From Muribaculaceae bacterium (lineage in GTDB: Bacteria > Bacteroidota > Bacteroidia > Bacteroidales > Muribaculaceae), in assembly GCA_017626045.1 (NCBI GenBank), contig JAGAJP010000019.1, positions 1-64,000 of the forward strand: a stretch of 64,000 bases of DNA. The letters run 5' to 3'. The position numbers were made by a program, and so were the translations under genes. This document shows positions 62,298-64,000 of this stretch, in pieces (positions within the stretch are counted from its first letter, which is position 1; every line of letters begins with the position of its first letter). Below the pieces are notes generated by a model, which was not told the origin of the DNA, did not search any database, and saw nothing but the letters and a program-made list of their open reading frames with translations.

Positions 62298-63809
62298 ATG
62301 ACGCAAGAGTCAGACAATCAGTATCTTCCCCTCGCCCAGGCACTCGAAAACCTCCGGTTTAGCCTCGACTCAATCCCCGAAGGCCCCACCGCCGACAGAT
62401 ACTCCCGTGCCCTCACCCTCTTCGCCTCCTTCCTTGGCCGCTTCCTAAGCCCAGTCGAAGTTCCCTCCGATGCCGATACGGCAGATGAGGCGGAAGAGGA
62501 GGACCCTTCCTTCGTCCCCGTCGCCGACATCCCATGCTGGCGCGACTCCATCGTCGCCGACTGGATGGTAGACCTCTGGCTCTCCGGCACTCCCCTCAAG
62601 ACCGCCATCCTATACCTCGACATCATCAGCAGCCTCTTCGGCTCCGCCGTAAAAGAGGGTCTCTGCGCCCCCACGAAAGCTTTCTCCCGCGTCAAGGCTG
62701 CCCTGAAGTCGTCAGGCGAATCCCTCTGGAGCAAGGGCATCGACGACGAGATCTTCTCACGCACACTCCTCCTCACCAAAAGCGCACCCCGCCTCGAGGG
62801 CGCCACAGCCGTGGCTGCCGACCTCCTCCTCTACTCCCTCATCACCGGAGGCACCCCCGTCATGGAGGTCGCCATGCTCACGCGAGGCGGTGTCTCTCCC
62901 GACCCCGAGGCGCAGGCAATCGCCACGCGTCGCCTGGACGGATCCCGCCGCCAATACGTCTTCCCCCTTCAGCAGTCGGAAAAATCGCGCCGGCAGGTAT
63001 CGCTCGCCGTCCAGCGTCTCCTCAGCGACCTCTTCCGCAGCCGCGGACTCCCCGTCGCCGACAACGTCGCGGACACCGTCGAAAGCCTCTGGGCATACGC
63101 CGCCCTCCGTTGCGGAGCCTCCGCATCCGAAGTCGTCGCCATCCGCGGACATGTCCCCGCCGGCATCCCCGTGCTCGCGCTCGCCGAGTCCCGCGACGTC
63201 TCTCCCGCCCGCCGCACCGGAATCGACTCGCAGGTGGCGTCCGTATTCCTCGTCAACCCCCTCGGATGGTACGCCATGAGCATGCGTCCCGGAGTCAGAT
63301 ACAGCACCCTCGACAGCCGCATCAAGGCGCAGCAGGCGTCACTGCCCCCCGTCACCCTCTTCTACCCCTGCGAGGAAATCTCCAAGATAATAAAGAAAAA
63401 GGTGGTGCTCCGCAGCCGCCCCTTCATATCCGCCGTAGTCTTCTTCCGCACGCGCCCCACTGACATCGTGCGCATCTTCAGCCGCATCGGCGACCTCGCC
63501 TGGTGCTACACCACCACCGGCCGTCCCGGCGCCCCCTACGCCCGCATCGCCCGTGCCCAGTTCGAGCGCTTCCAGCAGACCATCGCCCGCTTCACCCCCG
63601 ACTACGAGGTAGCCGACACCGGCGCCCTCCCCCTACGCGAAAACGACCGTGTCAAAGTAGTAGGCGGCATCTTCAGCGGCAAGCAAGGCGAATTCAAAAA
63701 CGTAGCCAAAGAAGAAGACAACGTAGTCTACCGCATCCAGTTCGTAGGCGACAACGGCATCGACTGGCGAGTCTCCATCGACCCCCGCCTAATCCAGCCC
63801 GCCCCCTAA
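62298..63809 (+). CDS. Fusion of degenerate tyrosine-recombinase domain with NusG-like NGN-KOW module
   Basis: This 503-residue protein has two parts. Residues ~80-300 look like Bacteroidales tyrosine recombinases: a SAM-like core-binding segment (LYLDIISSLFGSAVKEGL then AFSRVKAAL) and a catalytic-domain-like segment (AADLLLYSLITGGTPVMEVA), with the catalytic Arg, HxxR and Tyr absent. Residues ~322-432 form a NusG N-terminal domain (GWYAMSMRPG, VTLFYPCEE, RPFISAVVFFRT, QFERFQQTIA). Residues ~447-495 are a KOW domain (ENDRVKVVGGIFSGKQGEF). Specialised NusG proteins such as UpxY and RfaH prevent early termination in long operons, so this may act on the operon it starts. The coding strand is very C-rich. 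Confidence 0.75.
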   Translation: MTQESDNQYLPLAQALENLRFSLDSIPEGPTADRYSRALTLFASFLGRFLSPVEVPSDADTADEAEEEDPSFVPVADIPCWRDSIVADWMVDLWLSGTPLKTAILYLDIISSLFGSAVKEGLCAPTKAFSRVKAALKSSGESLWSKGIDDEIFSRTLLLTKSAPRLEGATAVAADLLLYSLITGGTPVMEVAMLTRGGVSPDPEAQAIATRRLDGSRRQYVFPLQQSEKSRRQVSLAVQRLLSDLFRSRGLPVADNVADTVESLWAYAALRCGASASEVVAIRGHVPAGIPVLALAESRDVSPARRTGIDSQVASVFLVNPLGWYAMSMRPGVRYSTLDSRIKAQQASLPPVTLFYPCEEISKIIKKKVVLRSRPFISAVVFFRTRPTDIVRIFSRIGDLAWCYTTTGRPGAPYARIARAQFERFQQTIARFTPDYEVADTGALPLRENDRVKVVGGIFSGKQGEFKNVAKEEDNVVYRIQFVGDNGIDWRVSIDPRLIQPAP

Positions 63810-63810
63810 C

Positions 63811-63852
63811 ACCCCGTTCCGTCAGCAGCCGTCCCCGGACTGCTCGTGCCCT
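63811..63852 (+). repeat. Dispersed hairpin element C, copy 2
   Basis: It is about 42 bases, with CCGTTCCGTCAGCAG...CGGACTGCTCGTGCCCT, matching 60144-60186 with a few changes that weaken the stem. It lies between the NusG-fusion gene and the caspase-like gene. Confidence 0.6.
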
Positions 63853-63909
63853 CAGCGCCTCCAGCCATAAAAGCGAAAGCAGCTAAAAAACTTACCTCCT
63901 AATCATCTG

Positions 63910-64000
63910 ATGAAACGTCTCGCATTTGTCATAGGAATAAGTGACTACGCATATCGCAAAAAGCTGAATAATGCAGTAAAAGACGCCACCGACATAGCGC
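63910..64000 (+). CDS. Caspase-like (peptidase C14) protein, 5' part only
   Basis: Thirty codons are visible before the window ends. They read MKRLAFVIGISDYAYRKKLN and continue NAVKDATDIA, matching the first strand and loop of the caspase/metacaspase p20 domain, where (A/L)xxIGIxxY is followed by L.NAVNDA.D. The catalytic His and Cys lie beyond the edge, so activity cannot be judged. It follows the NusG fusion by 100 bases and may be part of its operon. Bacterial caspase-like proteins occur in signalling and defence contexts. Confidence 0.7.
   Translation, partial: MKRLAFVIGISDYAYRKKLNNAVKDATDIA

Overview
The window looks like chromosomal DNA from a gut Bacteroidales, most like Muribaculaceae. 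The grounds are two SusC/SusD pairs, a GH92 mannosidase, repeated promoters of the Bacteroidetes sigma-A type (TTTG, about 20 bases, TAnnTTTG), few Shine-Dalgarno sites, and secreted proteins sharing a C-terminal tail (YNLQGVRV...GIYI...GKKVVK-like). No transposase, rRNA, CRISPR array or phage gene was seen. The family-level assignment is inference.

Layout. 0.15-4.7 kb: first susC-susD pair. 4.8-12.2 kb: mostly minus-strand housekeeping genes (recA, metG, mscL, fabH, rpmF, a DUF177 gene), with gap on the plus strand. 12.24-12.81 kb: a divergent intergenic region with nine DnaA-box-like 9-mers, a candidate replication origin. 12.8-16.5 kb: nadA, a SpoU/TrmH methyltransferase and a secreted DUF6359-like protein. 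16.6-23.4 kb: GH92, mutS, mgtE and a lipoprotein, all minus. 23.8-30.3 kb: secreted proteins without recognised function, plus a collapsed copy of a TPR regulator gene. 30.6-32.7 kb: PfkB kinase and MFS sugar transporter. 33.1-39.4 kb: second susC-susD pair with a secreted protein in the glycan-binding position. 39.7-44.1 kb: an AT-richer block with the intact TPR/transmembrane/HTH regulator, a small secreted protein, a leucine-rich-repeat protein and tRNA-Arg(CCT). 44.3-47.2 kb: cdd, era, der. 47.2-48.3 kb: the wreck of a toxin-antitoxin locus. 48.5-52.0 kb: ychF and nfnBA (electron-bifurcating transhydrogenase). 52.2-57.9 kb: a plus-strand run of yqeY, serS, a pseudokinase-like membrane protein, a GNAT protein, menG and a U32 protein. 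58.1-58.7 kb: tRNA-Glu, rpsT, tRNA-Glu. 58.8-61.9 kb: GH28-like protein and a TGS/uridine-kinase fusion. 62.0-64.0 kb: a promoter with a long leader, a 37-codon leader ORF, a protein joining a catalytically dead tyrosine-recombinase fold to a complete NusG-like NGN-KOW module, and the start of a caspase-like gene cut by the window edge.

The best candidates for something undescribed are the recombinase-NusG fusion with its leader ORF and caspase-like neighbour (62-64 kb), the candidate origin at 12.4-12.75 kb with a strand-skew switch, the pseudokinase at 54 kb, and the paired intact and collapsed TPR regulators next to secreted proteins (28 and 39.8 kb). A dispersed AT-rich inverted repeat with a GGCTTCGCGAC core sits between genes at six places and supplies start or stop codons to its neighbours.
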